Shown here piece after piece: positions 23,161-35,426 of a stretch of DNA of 64,000 nt. The notes under the pieces are model-generated. The model had not been told where the DNA came from, did no database searches, and saw nothing but the letters and a program-made list of their open reading frames with translations. Origin of the DNA: Haematobia irritans (Eukaryota; Arthropoda; Insecta; Diptera; Muscidae); contig NC_134397.1 of the NCBI RefSeq assembly GCF_050003625.1, positions 266,532,070 through 266,596,069 of the forward strand, given 5' to 3'. A program made the translations under genes and the position numbers. Each line of letters starts with the position of its first letter. Positions within the stretch are counted from its first letter, which is position 1.

Positions 23161-25739
23161 ACAAGTATATAAAGCAGTAAATCTTAAATACGCACAGCCA
23201 TGAATCAAATATTATAGTTTCGTGTGAAAATTTCAGGGGGATTTGATGACAAGCAGTTCAATTCAACCAGTACACTTTCCAAAGATAAATTCAAAGATTT
23301 TACCTATGAAGACTAGATCAGATTCTGGATTTATAAGAACCATATTTGTTTGAGTTTTAGGGGAATCATAAATATCGTGTGCAAGTGTGCAAGAAAATGA
23401 AATAACGCCTTAATTTAAAATCTAACATCTGTAGATTTTTACCCCCATTATTTAAATGATTACCAGAAGTAAAATCTGGAAACTATAATTCAGTTTGAAG
23501 CAATTTTCACTATAGTGCACATGGACCGATATTCACCGTTTTCGGAACATCTCTTTATGTTATGTTCCTAAAATACTTCTAGATTTAAAATTGCATGCAA
23601 ATTTGATCAAAAAAATTTTGGTTTACAGCCCAAGAAGTAAAATCGGGAGATCGGTCTATTTGGGAGATAAACCAAAACATGAACAAATGCACGCCATTTT
23701 CGGCTCTCATATTTAAGGTCATAAAATACCTATAGATTTCTCATTTCAGACAAATTGGATAAAAACTACGGATTCTAGAAGCCTAAAAAATAAAACTATT
23801 TCTTGCACACCTATTTGTATTCCTAAAAACCTCCAGATTTTCGATTTCAGGCAAAGTGGACAACAATTACGGTTTATAGAAGCCCAAAAAGTAATATCGG
23901 GATATCGGTCTATCGGTCTATCTGATGGCTATATCAAAACATGGACCTATACTCACCATTTTCGGCATACCTTTTTATGGTCCTAAAATACCTCTAGATT
24001 TCTAATTTGAGGCATGTTGGATAAAAACTACGGTTTCTATAAGCCCAAGAATAAAATCTGGAGATCGGTTTATATGGGGGCTATATAAAAACATGGTCCG
24101 ATACTCATCATTTTAAGCACACCTCTTTAGGGTTTTAAAATACCTCTAGATTTCTAATTTCAGGCAAATTTGATAAAAACTACAGATTTTAGATGCCCAA
24201 GAAGTAAAAACTAGATACCGGTCTATATGGGGGCAATACCAAAACATGGACCGATACTCACCATTTTCGGCACACCTCTTTATTGTTCTAAAATACCTCT
24301 AGATTTCAAATTTCAGGCAAATTGGATAAAAACTACGGATTCTATAAGCCCAAGACCCCAAATCGGGAGATCGGTCTATATGGGGGATATACCAAAACCT
24401 AGACCGATACTCACCATTTTTAGCACACAACTTTATGGTTCTAAAATACCTCTAGAATTAAAATTTCAACCAAATTGGATAATAACTACGGATTCTAGAA
24501 GCCCAAGAAGTAAAATCGGGAAACCGGTCTATATGGGGGCTATACCATAACATCGATTTCTAATTTGAGGCATGTTGGATAAAAACTACGGTTTCTATAA
24601 GCCCAAGAATAAAATCTGGAGATCGGTTTATATGGGGGCTATATAAAAACATGGTCCGATACTCATCATTTTAAGCACACCTCTTTAGGGTTTTAAAATA
24701 CCTCTAGATTTCTAATTTCAGGCAAATTTGATAAAAAACTACAGATTTTAGATGCCCAAGAAGTAAAAACTAGATACCGGTCTATATGGGGGCAATACCA
24801 AAACATGGACCGATACTCACCATTTTCGGCACACCTCTTTATTGTTCTAAAATACCTCTAGATTTCAAATTTCAGGCAAATTGGATAAAAACTACGGATT
24901 CTATAAGCCCAAGACCCCAAATCGGGAGATCGGTCTATATGGGGGATATACCAAAACCTAGACCGATACTCACCATTTTTAGCACACAACTTTATGGTTC
25001 TAAAATACCTCTAGATTTCAAATTTCAGGCAAATTGGATAAAAACTACGGATTCTACAAGCCCAAGAAGTAAAATCGGGAAATCGGTCTATATGGGGGCT
25101 ATACCAAAACATCGACCGATACTCACCATTTTTGGCACATCGGTCTATATGGGGGCTATACCAAAACATCGACCGATACTCACCATTTTTGGAACAACTC
25201 TTTGCGGTCATAAAATACCTCTCGATTTTCAATTTCAGGCAAATTGGATAGAAACTATCGATTCTAGAAGCCCTAGAAATATAATCGGGAGATCGGTCTA
25301 CATGGGGGCTATACCAAAACATTGACCGATACTCAAAATTTTTGGCACACCTCTTTGCGGTCATAAAAAACCTCTAGATTTTCAATTTCAGGCAAATTGG
25401 ATAGAAACTAAGGTTTTTATAAGCCCGAGACCCCAAATCTGGAGGTCTGTTTATATTGGGACTATATCAAAACTTGGACCGATATAGCCCATCTTCAAAC
25501 TTGACCTGCCTGCACACAAAATACGAGTTTATGCGAAATTTCACCACGATTGCTTTATTATTGAAGGCTGTAGCGTGATTACAACAGACAGACGGACATG
25601 GATATATCGTCTTAGAATTTCTCCCTGATCAAGAATATATATACTTTATATAGTCGGAAATCGATATTTGGATGTGTTACAAACGGAATGACAAACTTAT
25701 TATATCCCCGTCACCATTCTATGGTGGTGGGTATAAAAA
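23161..25739 (+). repeat. P153-B element with internal 558-bp duplication
   Basis: The start is ACAAGTATATAAAGCAGTAA and the end GGTGGTGGGTATAAAAA. Modules have 153-bp spacing (GTCTATATG at 24221, 24374, 24527). A 558-bp segment is tandemly duplicated (24001-24558 and 24559 onward). The left block at 23285-23345 is the uninterrupted counterpart of the site where the DD37E element sits at 4789. Confidence 0.85.
24001..25116 (+). repeat. Recent 558-bp tandem duplication
   Basis: The two halves (24001-24558 and 24559-25116) are almost identical by eye, with single-base differences such as an extra A near 24736. Module divergence within each half is far greater, so the duplication is recent. A further 57-bp duplication lies at 25084-25197. 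Confidence 0.85.
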
Positions 25740-25860
25740 GAAAACACCAGCAGAATAACAACCCCTTCATTCGTCTTTATTTTGGAATCTTCAATTATCA
25801 GGTAATATAATTAGCGTCACTGTATTCGGTGACCTTTTGTGCAAAAATTGGTTTAAGATT

Positions 25861-27079
25861 TTTTTACCCTCCACCATAGGATGGGGGTATATTAACATTG
25901 TCATTCCGTTTGTAACACATCGAAATATTGCTGTAATACCCCATAATGTATATATATTCTGGGTCGTAGTGAAATTCTGACTCGATCTGATCATGTCCGT
26001 CCGTCCGTCTGTTGAAATCATGCTAACTTCCGAACGAAACAAGCTATCGACTTGACACTTGGGACAAGTAGTTGTTATTGATGTATGTCAGGTGGTATTG
26101 CAAATGGGCCATATCGGTCCACTTTTACGTATAGCCCCCATATAAGGGGACCCCCAAATTTAGAAGCAAATTTTTTCCGATCCGGCTGAAATTTAGTACA
26201 TAGCGTAAGTATATGGTCTCTAAAAACCATGCAAAAATTGGTCCACATCGGTCCATAATTATATATAGCCCCCATATAAATCGATCCCCCGATTTGGCTT
26301 GCGGAGCCTCTGAGGAGACAAATTTCATCCGATCCTGCTGAAATTTGGTACATAGTGTCAGTATATGATCTCTAACAACCATGCAAAAATTGGTCCACAT
26401 CGGTCCATAATTATATATAGCCCCCATATAAACCGATCCCCAGATTTGGCTTGTGGAGTCTCTAAGAGATCAAGTTTCATCCGATCCGGCTGAAATTTGG
26501 TACATGGTGTAAGTATAGGGTCTCACACAACCATGCAAAAATTGGTTCATAACAGTCCATAATTATATATAGCCCCCATATAAACCGATGCCCAGATTTG
26601 ACCTCCAGTGCCTTTTGAAGAAGCAAAATTCATACGATCTGGTTGAAATTTGGTACGTGGTGGTAGTATATGATATTTAACAACCATACCAAAAGCGGTC
26701 CATATCAGTCCATAATCATACATAGCCCCCATATAAACCGATCCCGAGGTTTGGGTTTGGAGCCTCTTGGAGGAGGAAATTTCATCCGAGACAGTTGAAA
26801 TTTGGTACATTGTGCTAGTATAAGGCCGTTAGCACATGCCTAACTAGGTCCATATCGGTCTATAGTTATATATAGCCCTCAGATAAATCCCAATCACACA
26901 AAAATTGGTCAATATTCAGTTCATAATTGTATTATATAGCCTCCATATAAGCGACCCCCATATTTCAATTCTGGCTCTCTACGTATCGTGCAAAAGTCCA
27001 TATCGATTCGTAATTATTTGTAGACGTAGGGTACATAAGATTCAGCCTGGCTGAACTTACGGCCGTATATACTTGTTTT
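25861..27079 (-). repeat. P153-A element, minus orientation
   Basis: It runs from TTTTTACCCTCCACCATAGG to GGCCGTATATACTTGTTTTT. Module CCCAT landmarks are 152 to 153 bp apart (26271, 26423, 26575, 26728). The paralogue near 40080 has only GATTTTTTTATATTTG at this point, giving an approximate empty site. Confidence 0.82.
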
Positions 27080-27159
27080 TGTTTATATTTGTAGGTATTG
27101 AAATTGTAAAATGTGGACAAAATTGATAGGCATCAACTTATTCAAAGTGAAAGGTACTA

Positions 27160-27675
27160 CACTCAAAGAAAGTGAACTCTCTATTTCACTAAAGCCAATT
27201 TAACTTTGTTTTAGTTCATGGAATTATTATATATGGAGGAAGTTTATTTTACTCTAATAATTTTTTGCGTACGTTAGTTAAATTAAGTAAAAAACGGGAA
27301 AAAATTATACAAAAATTAAATAAAAAGTTTTACTAAATTCGTACTTCTAACCAAATAGTTCGTTATTTCTTTAAATTTGTAAATTTTACTACAAATTCGT
27401 CCATCATGAACTTCGTATATCACTAAAGACATTCTTGCAATTTTGAACTCCAATTTTTTCTTTCAAACTACAAAATTTTCTTTAACAAGTGGAAAAAAAT
27501 AATTATGTCTAATAATTTTTCTTAAATTTGTCGAAAAATATTTACTTATTTTTGTGATATCGGCGTGGTGTCAGCGTTTGTAATACTTTTTAGTTAAAAT
27601 TTAGCTAAAAATATAAAAAGTTTTGTAAAATTAACTAAATGTTTTCTTCGTGGTGGGTTCACTGTTTTTTCAGTG
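27160..27675 (+). mobile_element. CACTCA-type MITE, 516 bp
   Basis: The ends are CACTCAAAGAAAGTGAAC and GTTCACTGTTTTTTCAGTG, inverted repeats of about 19 bp with a few mismatches. TA flanks both sides (27158-27159, 27676-27677). The interior differs from MITE-663, so it is a separate family sharing terminal motif and target. No coding capacity. Confidence 0.78.
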
Positions 27676-27743
27676 TAGAAGAAGAAAAAAATATGTTTTA
27701 ATATTTCAAGGCCAGTCGATGCTGTTGATTCTAAATAAATATA

Positions 27744-28649
27744 AAGGGTGGTTAAAATTTCAAGAGCCGATGTTGATTTTGAATAAAACACAAACTATTT
27801 AGGAAATTATTGTAATTTTATTTTATTATGATACATTGGTATTACTCAATTATGTATGGAACAAAATATCGGCCAAACGGGCGCCGCGACCTCGGTGGCA
27901 CACCTTCATCCGATGGTCCAAATTTTTGATGACGCTGAGGCATAATGGAGGTTCTATGCCGATAATGTGACGAATTATCTCATCCTTTAGCTCTTGAATT
28001 GTTGCTGGTTTATCGACGTACATCTTTTCTTTCAAATAACCCCAAAGAAAAAAGTCCAACGGTGTCAAATCACATGATATTGGCGGCCAATTGACATCGC
28101 CATTACGTGAGATAATACCGCCATTGAATTTGTTGCGCAAAAGAGCCATTGTTTGGTTAGCTGTGTGGCAAGTGGCACCGTCCTGCTGAAGTCACATATC
28201 GTCCACATCCATATCTTCCAATTCGGGCCATAAAAGTTCGTTATCATCTAACCATAGCGAACACCATTCACAGTAACTGCCTGACCGGCCTCAATTTGGA
28301 AAAAATACGGCCCAATGATGCCGCCAGCCCATAAACCGCAACAAACAGTCACTCTTAGTGGGTGCATTGGTTTTTCGACAATCACTCTTGGATTCTCATT
28401 CGCCCAAATGCGGCAATTCTGTTTATTGACGAATTCACTGAGGTGAAAATGTGCCTCATCACTGAAGATGATTTTCTTCGAAAATTGATCATCCACTGTT
28501 GCCATTTCTTGGAACCATTCTGCCCATTCACGACGTCCATGGTTCAAATTGAATCTGAAATAGAGAAATGTCAAATAAAATTTAGAAAAAAACTTTGCGT
28601 TTAGGTGTGGTTCACATTCAACATCGGTCCTTACAATTTAACCACCCGA
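27744..28649 (-). mobile_element. mariner-superfamily element, DD41D (rosa-like), internally deleted
   Basis: The terminal inverted repeats start AAGGGTGGTTAAA on the left and, inverted, (TC)GGGTGGTTAAA on the right, extending about 32 bp to CCGATGTTGA. TA flanks at 27742-27743 and 28650-28651. The paralogue near 39895-39925 reads AATAAATATATTTAATATAT with a single TA, an exact empty site. At 906 bp it is shorter than the roughly 1.3 kb usual for the group, because the N-terminal coding part is gone. Confidence 0.88.
27850..28574 (-). pseudogene. DD41D transposase remnant
   Basis: The readable part starts near REWAEWFQEM and covers the catalytic core: FSDEAHFHL (first Asp, codon 28458-28460), the NKQNCRIWANENPR and VTVCCGLWAGGIIGPYFFQ motifs, QQDGATCHTA (second Asp, 28180-28182) and CDLTPLDFFLWGY (third Asp, 28054-28056). 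The last two Asp codons are 126 bases apart, giving DD41D, the pattern known from rosa elements of tephritid flies. The N-terminal DNA-binding domains are absent. Between the first and second Asp there is a one-base loss near 28235, and a TGA replaces a Trp codon at 28192-28194. The C-terminal end is intact to ADILFHT. It cannot make active protein. Confidence 0.88.
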
Positions 28650-29040
28650 TATTTAATATATTAATAAAACATGTCTTTTATGGAAGAAAAAATTGCTTAT
28701 ATAAATACATAAAATTGTACTTAAAAACGAAGATAAGCAGTTCTAATTTTGAAGTAAAAGGTTTACCACAAATATGTAAGATTTGTCCAAATGAATGAAA
28801 AAAGTTCAATAACATCATTCCATATATGAATTCAATTCAGTTAATTTTTTTCATTCTGTAGTGTAGTGGTACATAAATATAGGAAAATGTTAAATAATAT
28901 ATGGAATGCATTCTACCTAATTTCTACGAAAAAGATATCGTTCAAACAAATAAAAATGTCTTTGGCGCTATACGAAGTTCAACTTTCTTCACAATGAGTT
29001 CATTTCAACTTAAAGAAGGGGTTACTTTTTTCTGGGTGTA

Positions 29041-29240
29041 TAACAGCACAATTCCCACTGAAAAACACAAACCAAACGCGCAAATATATGGGGCATATCG
29101 ATTACATTGATAACAGGTCGAAATATAGGAAAATTTCGCATACTCTAACAGTGTGTGTTTTCCTAAGTTTTGAAATGATTGAATACTTCTTAGTATGAGT
29201 GAACTAAAATATTTGTCATATTATTCCGATACATTGGGGA
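29041..29240 (-). mobile_element. Fragment of the 1.33-kb TIR element
   Basis: The sequence CATATCGATTACATTGATAA and TCTAACAGTGTGTGTTTTCC matches, in reverse, the body at about 21190-21340 and the same strand at 41744-41830. It directly abuts copy 2, so it is an independent, truncated copy. Confidence 0.6.
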
Positions 29241-31259
29241 GCAAAACCGAGTTTATGTTGACCACTTAGGAATACACATTTTTATGGTTAACAAAAACCG
29301 TCTATTGAGTCCAATTCATTCCATTTATACTTTATTTCCTGATAAACAAAACTTTACATTCAAATAAATTATAGACCTATATAAAATATTTTCATCCTGA
29401 AGAAAATTTTCTCATTTATGCCACGAAATCGCCCATTGTTTATTTTCATTGGAAATTAAAATTAATAGGCACATTGCTACAATACATCTGATCCTTTAAA
29501 GCTGTCTGCAAGCGAAGAAATACTCATGCTGAAAAAGGGGTAACTGTTGCCTCAAAGTAACATGAGCATTATAGTGATTATAATGACTAAAATCCACTGG
29601 TCCAATTTCACTCATTCCATGATGTTGGTGCCGTTACTGTTTATTTTAAAACTTTCGTAATTATTAATCAATTGTTGAACAACAATAACAACAGTAGCAA
29701 GAGAAGAAATAATAAGAAATATCCAAAAGTTCGTAATTAAATTGCTTAAATGAAATCTGTGATCATTAACAATAGCTAAGACAGCCAATGTTATCCTTTT
29801 TGCAGATATCGTCCTCCTTTAGCGAGAAGGAACCTCATCGGCTCATGTCCAAGTCACAAAGTCTAGCATCATTCACTTGGTATTTAATTAGAGGGAATGT
29901 TTCATTAAAGCTTTGAAGGAAAGTTTCACTTTTACTTTGGCATCACAACCATTAGCACTGGCTCCAGATTCTCAGGCTCAGATGTAGGCTAACTGCTGGT
30001 ACAAAGTATTGGCTTACTTCAATTCAGTTGTTGCCATATATTCGAAGTAATTAAATTTAAACTTTGCTGCTCCTTCCATTCGTTCCTCCCTGCCCGACAG
30101 TCGCATTTCCACCGCACAATTGTTCCGGCATTTAACCATGGCATTTTGTGTTAAAGGTTGAAAGGTGACTGGCTTAAAGCCATGTCGAAGTACACTGATT
30201 GTGCCATGTGACACAATGAGCTGTTTGACACATAATTGTGTCAATAAAATATTAACTTGTTAATTTAACAACAATTGGGGATTTTATATCATTTATCCAG
30301 ACAGCGGAAGCTATTATGAAAATATTTACAATCGATTTAATGAAGCCCGGAGGTCCATCTGGGATATGCGAAAAAAATGTTGGGGAAGTTTGGGGGTTTC
30401 AATTGATACTTAAAAATTTAATATTGAAGTTAGTCAAATGCATGTATAGGGCCACACTGAAACAACAGTGAACCCTTTTCCATTGCAAAATGAACTAAAC
30501 TGTAGTAATATTGACCATGATTTAGCCCTTAAGATTTTTTTCAACTTGTCTAGTTTATAATTCTCTTAAATTTTAGTTTATCTATAACATTGTATTTTAG
30601 TTCATTTTTACAACGCCATAAGATTTATATACCCCTACCAAGTTAACAAGTCAGTATTATTTTGGTTTACTTGCTTATTTTTTGGGAAACCCGATAATAA
30701 AAATTGGGTAACAGTCTCTTTAAAATGTCGACGACTAAACTATTTTTAAATCAATCATTCCACAGTACAGAGAAAATAAATAATTAAAGGAACAACAAAC
30801 CGTTTTACTATTATGAACATTTTCATACGTTAAAATTAAACTTTCTTTAAGCAAAAGTACTTTATTATAAAAACTTATGATGAAAGTTCTTAATACAATG
30901 TTTTTTGTGAATAAAAATGATGACCTCGTGGAACAGAGAGTAGTTCATTTGAACTCGCTGTTTGGACATTTTGACTTATCCTTTTTTTTTTTCCATCGTA
31001 GGTAATTTTTTCACATATCTTGCTGGGAAAAATGGAAGCAATAATGAAACTTGTTAAAAATTAACACCATGTAATGAAATATAGTTTTTTAATTCATCAT
31101 TTTAGCTTGTAACATACCATATTTGGAGGCATTTTATTAAATGGTGTAAGGAATTCAACTTTTCTTTGGAAAACGTATCTCATAAAATTTATACCTAAAA
31201 CAATTAGAGAAATAATGAAGTATTCTATATAAACTCATAAAACTGTGTTGTTATCGATG
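29241..31259. other. No gene seen; non-repetitive AT-rich spacer
   Basis: I find no known element or convincing exon. The short minus-strand frame at 30014-30244 has no recognisable motif. Confidence 0.45.
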
Positions 31260-32200
31260 TGAAGGATATAATAAAATAAATATTCTAGTTGAAAGAAAGC
31301 CAAAGTTTTAATATAAAACTTACCAATTCTCTATTAAATTGTACGCTGAGGGGAAATATATTTGGGTTACTCTGAAATTAAATATTTATTTTTTACATTA
31401 AATACAATTATTAAATAGGTTTCTAAAAAATCTAATGGAAAAAATAATAATATGGATAAAAAAAAAAACCAAATATTCTGGTTAACCGTAGACAGTCATC
31501 ATTCGTCAAAATGACGACATTTCATTTTCGATTTAAAATGCATTTTAGTCTATTGGGAAATGGTAAATTTAAATTATACTAATTCCACCGTTTTATGAAT
31601 TTTTGTTTTATACTACTTAAAACCAAATTGAATAAGAAAATAAACTCAAGTTTGGTTCACTTTTTCGCTCACGATGAAAATGATAGCGTCTTGAAATGAG
31701 CCGTAGTCAAAATGACGAAGGATGACGTTAATGTACAAAAAATAAGGATGACTTTCCAAATTTTTAAGGGGTTATTCTGAAATTAAATATTTGTTTTTTA
31801 CATTAAAAATATTACATTGGTTTAACAAAAATTGATTAAAAAAATACTAAAATGAGGTATTAAAAACCTGTAATTTTGATGATAAAAATGTAAATATTCT
31901 AGTTGAAAGAAAGCCAATTTGTAAAAGAAAACTTGCCAATTCTCTATTTTTTAAATTTGTTCGAATCCATCTGGAGTTGCTCTGAAATTAAATATTGCTT
32001 TTACAACAAAGAAAAACATTAAACTGGTATCCAAAAAAATTAATTAACAAATAATAATATACATAAAAAATATTATTTTTAAAAGAAAACCATATTAAAA
32101 AATACTTACCAATTTATGACTAAACTATACGCTGAGATATTACAAAAATTTTCCAAATTCATCTGGAATTGAATATTATTTTTTTACATTGAATAATAAA
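31260..32200 (+). repeat. Four-unit tandem block, about 175-190 bp per unit
   Basis: AAATATTCTAGTTGAAAGAA and variants recur near 31279, 31471, 31893 and 32068, and CTCTGAAATTAAATATT near 31371, 31770 and 31980. Taking out the insertion at 31482-31727 brings the spacing to about 175-190 bp throughout. The sequence is very AT-rich and non-coding. Confidence 0.65.
31486..31727. mobile_element. TTAA-flanked MITE (242 bp)
   Basis: TTAA flanks at 31482-31485 and 31728-31731. Near the ends are inverted GTCATCATTCGTC (left) and GACGAAGGATGAC (right), each next to GTCAAAATGAC. The left end has about eight extra bases before the inverted repeat. It interrupts a tandem block unit. TTAA target choice suggests the piggyBac superfamily. 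Confidence 0.55.
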
Positions 32201-33635
32201 AATTTCAATACACTTTCAATTTCAACATATTTTCCTAAATATTCTTAGTAACTTTTTTCTAAACTACCGTTAAAATATTAATAACTTTCATTTAAAAGGT
32301 TTAATAAACAAACACCAATATATGTCTGAAAAATACAAAATATTCCATGCCTTTATATTTCCTTGTTGCATACCTGCTTAAAAGATGCAACAACCCACGC
32401 CAACGCCAACTATACAACTGAAGCATGTCAAACAAAACCAAGCAAAGCCAAAACATCCCTACAACATCAAAAACACATGTGCCTTTATTGAAAACAACAC
32501 CTCATCCAGCCAAATAAACCATCCACGAATAACAAACACACACACAAACCACTAAATGAACAAAAATAAAAACAACCCCACGCTCATGTATACACAACAA
32601 AACTCAAGTAACATCATCTTTACATTAATCACATTCCACTATTCCGATAAAGATCTCTGTACTATGCATTAGTTCATCGCATCTGCTGACAATTTACTCT
32701 AAGAATAATATTCGTAAAGGCACACCAGTTTATGAACGATGAAACGTTTAACTTAAAATTTCCAAAATTTTCATGAAATATTATCTACCATTTTTGACGA
32801 AAATGTCTATAAATTTAATTACATGTGAACCAAAAATATTTCATTGAGCAATTATTTACCAACAATTATTAACTATAGGAATTGTCAGTAAGAAATTGCT
32901 ATCCACTTTCAAGTTCATTTTTCGTAAAAATATATTTTCTCATACAAAAAAATCTTATATAAATTGCACTTATTATTTAGAAAATACTTTACATTTCACA
33001 AGTAGTTTTATAGCATGACAAACGAATTTTTAACTACCAGTTAAGAAATTTTTTAAGGAAATTTCCATCGTATTTTGTAGGCCATGAACTAAACGATTGC
33101 TACTTAGAATTTGTAAAATTTCCTTTCGAGTAGTTAATTTTCGTTGAAGATACGAAAAATGAACTAAAATTCTGGAAAATTCATGTAATAAATTATTGTA
33201 AAAATCTTCTTAAATTTACGAGACACTTTTTTTTCTATGCATTTATTAAAGCGAACTAAACAATTGTTATGTGATTTGGAAACCTATGGTAAAATAAAAC
33301 AATTATTTCCTCCCAAACGAAATTTAAGACCAGCAAATATAGTTTTGAATTTACTTTTCGCGGTAAACAAAAAGTTCGTTTGGAAGAAACGTACGAGGTC
33401 TGTGAAAGTTAAAGCCGTTATTTGTTTTTTTTTTTTTTTCAAAAAGTATTTATTTATTTATTTATTCATCTAAATATAATTATATTGTCCCCTTCATTGT
33501 AATACCACTCAGATGTAATATACTTATACCAGCGTTTTTTTGTAATCCTCGAAAGAAAAGAAACTCCCTTTATATGTAGCCAACAGCTGCTGTTACGATT
33601 TTTCTCTTATCTTCTCAATTGTAGCATTACGAACA
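32201..33635. other. No gene seen; AT-rich spacer
   Basis: There is a less AT-rich CAACACACA-type stretch at 32385-32640 and a TTTATTTATTTATTTATT run at 33448-33466. The 78-residue frame at 33237-33473 ends in the T-rich run and shows no recognisable domain. Confidence 0.4.
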
Positions 33636-34105
33636 AATATAATCTACCAAAATATGAAGAAAATTTTACCAAACATCTATCGAATTAAAAAAAACTCATT
33701 TTCAAAATATTAATTCTATAAAAAAAAATTTCAAAGTTGTATTCCTTGAGATAATTTTGTCACAATTTTATTTTTATTGAAAAATTTTTCAGAATTTTAT
33801 ATCTATAGAAAATTTTTGGTAAAATTTTATATCTATAGAAAATTTTGTCAACTTTATTTCTATAGAAAATTTTGGTTAAAATTTTTTTTCTTTAGAAAAT
33901 TTTGATCAAAATTTTATTTCGACAGAAAATTTTGGTCAATATTCTATTTCTATAGAAACTTTTGTTTACCATTTTATTTCTATAGACAATTTGGAGAATA
34001 TTATTTTGCAAAATCTACCAAAACATCAATAATTCAAACAATCTACCAAACAGTAACAAATCTACCATTTTTGGTAGAATTTTACCAACCGTGGTAACCG
34101 TAGGG
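33636..34105. repeat. 29-bp array element with TCTACCAAA / GGTAACCGTA ends
   Basis: A short run of the 29-bp unit (TTTTATTTCTATAGAAAATT orientation) at about 33770-33990 is bracketed by AATCTACCAAAATATG on the left and ACCAACCGTGGTAACCGTAG on the right. These brackets match the other arrays of the class. Confidence 0.65.
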
Positions 34106-34200
34106 CCAAATCCGGTGAATATTAATATTTTATTTATTTTTTTTTCATTGTAGGGCGACAATGAAGGTATGTATAATAAGTTTAGCATTCAGTTTGTAAC

Positions 34201-34725
34201 TAGAGATGTGCACGTGAGTAATATTTTACTCACGCTCACGCTCACTCACGACGGAAAAATCTTACTCACGCACGATTTTTTTGGTAGGTCTCACGCTCAC
34301 GCACACTCACGAAAAGAAAATTTGTACTCTCGCACACTCACGCACGAAAATGTCGTGACTCACGATAAACGTCGTGAATCACGAATAATTTTATAAGTAA
34401 TTTGCCTGAGGTACGTGTCTGAAATCATGAGCACGATTAAAATCGAGAGCGTTATTAAACTCTTAACATCGTAGGTGTCACTGAAATTGTAAATGAATTT
34501 AACTCTTAAGCGTTTTATGTTGGTGAGCGAGATTATTTTCGTGAGCGTAGTTCGTTACTCACGCACACTCACGATATTATTTTCGTGTCTCACGCTCACG
34601 CACGACATTTTGGATTGGGAATCACGCTCACGCACACTCACGCCGTTGCCATGGGCGTGACTCACGTCTCACGCGTTAGTCATTTTCGTGACTCGCGATA
34701 ATTTCGTGTCACGTGCACACCTCTA
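34201..34725. mobile_element. hAT-like MITE, CACTCACG-rich, copy 2 (525 bp)
   Basis: The ends TAGAGATGTGCACGTGAG and CACGTGCACACCTCTA mirror copy 1. The 8-bp duplication is TTTGTAAC (34193-34200 and 34726-34733); uninterrupted P153-B copies read GTTTGTAACACATCG here. The two copies share the middle block (AACTCTTAAGCGTTTTATGT) and differ in the number of CTCACG motifs. Confidence 0.88.
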
Positions 34726-34754
34726 TTTGTAACACATCAATTTCCGACTATATA

Positions 34755-35426
34755 CACTCAAAAAAAAGTTTACTTCGATGCAAAGATTTTGAACTTCCTT
34801 TAAAGATTTTGGTATTGATTCCGAGTCAAAGACGCGGGTTCTTTAAAATAAGGAAATTTTTTTGCGACATATCTGGCTTTAAATCTAGGATCTATATAAT
34901 TAATATTAGGATACACATGTCATTTATCTAATTTTCATTCTGTTTTTCGGGTATATTAATACTCGTAAAGCTACACGTACAAACAAATGCCACTTTAAAA
35001 ATCCAAATTATGACGGATACTGCGAAGTAAAAAATATTTTCTTAATTCCAAAATAAACTTTAAACCAAAGATGCTCAATCCTCAAAATAAGCCTAAGCTT
35101 ATATTTGAAGCGTTTTTTTTTCTCCAATCTAAAGATTCAATATTTCAGTTAATTTAAGGACGATTTCTTTAAATCAAAAATGTGTTTCTTTACTTTAAGG
35201 AAAATTTGACTTAGCTTAAAGACATGCAACTTTTACTAAGGGGCGCAAATTTTCAAAATGTATGTCTTAAATTTAATGAAAAAAATTTTTTAAGTAAATA
35301 TTATAAACTTTCGTTTAATTAAAATTTCATTATTTTAAAGAAATTTGTCCTTAATAGTGTGTAAATTTCGCATCCTAAAATCGAGGTTGCGTAAACTTTA
35401 ATATCACGTAAATATTTTTTTCAGTG
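34755..35426 (+). mobile_element. CACTCA MITE-663, copy 2 (672 bp)
   Basis: It starts CACTCAAAAAAAAGTTTACT and ends TTTTTTTCAGTG. TA flanks at 34753-34754 and 35427-35428. Intact P153-B copies read GACTATATAAAGTATATATA at the same place, so the site before insertion is known. It contains the uninterrupted TTCTTTAAAATAAGG stretch that is the target of the piggyBac-like MITE in copy 3. Confidence 0.88.

Larger units (their letters stand above)
20810..29038 (+). mobile_element. 1.33-kb TIR element (CACCCAG type), copy 2, five times interrupted
   Basis: The ends are CACCAGAAAAAAGTG (20810) and CTTTTTTCTGGGTG (29038), with TA at 20808-20809 and 29039-29040. Its body is collinear, in reverse, with 39513-42188. 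Removing the five insertions (P153-A 21411-23082, P153-B 23161-25739, P153-A 25861-27079, MITE 27160-27675, rosa 27744-28649) leaves about 1333 bp, against about 1327 bp for the other copy. No transposase is recognisable in the body, so it is non-autonomous. Confidence 0.8.
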
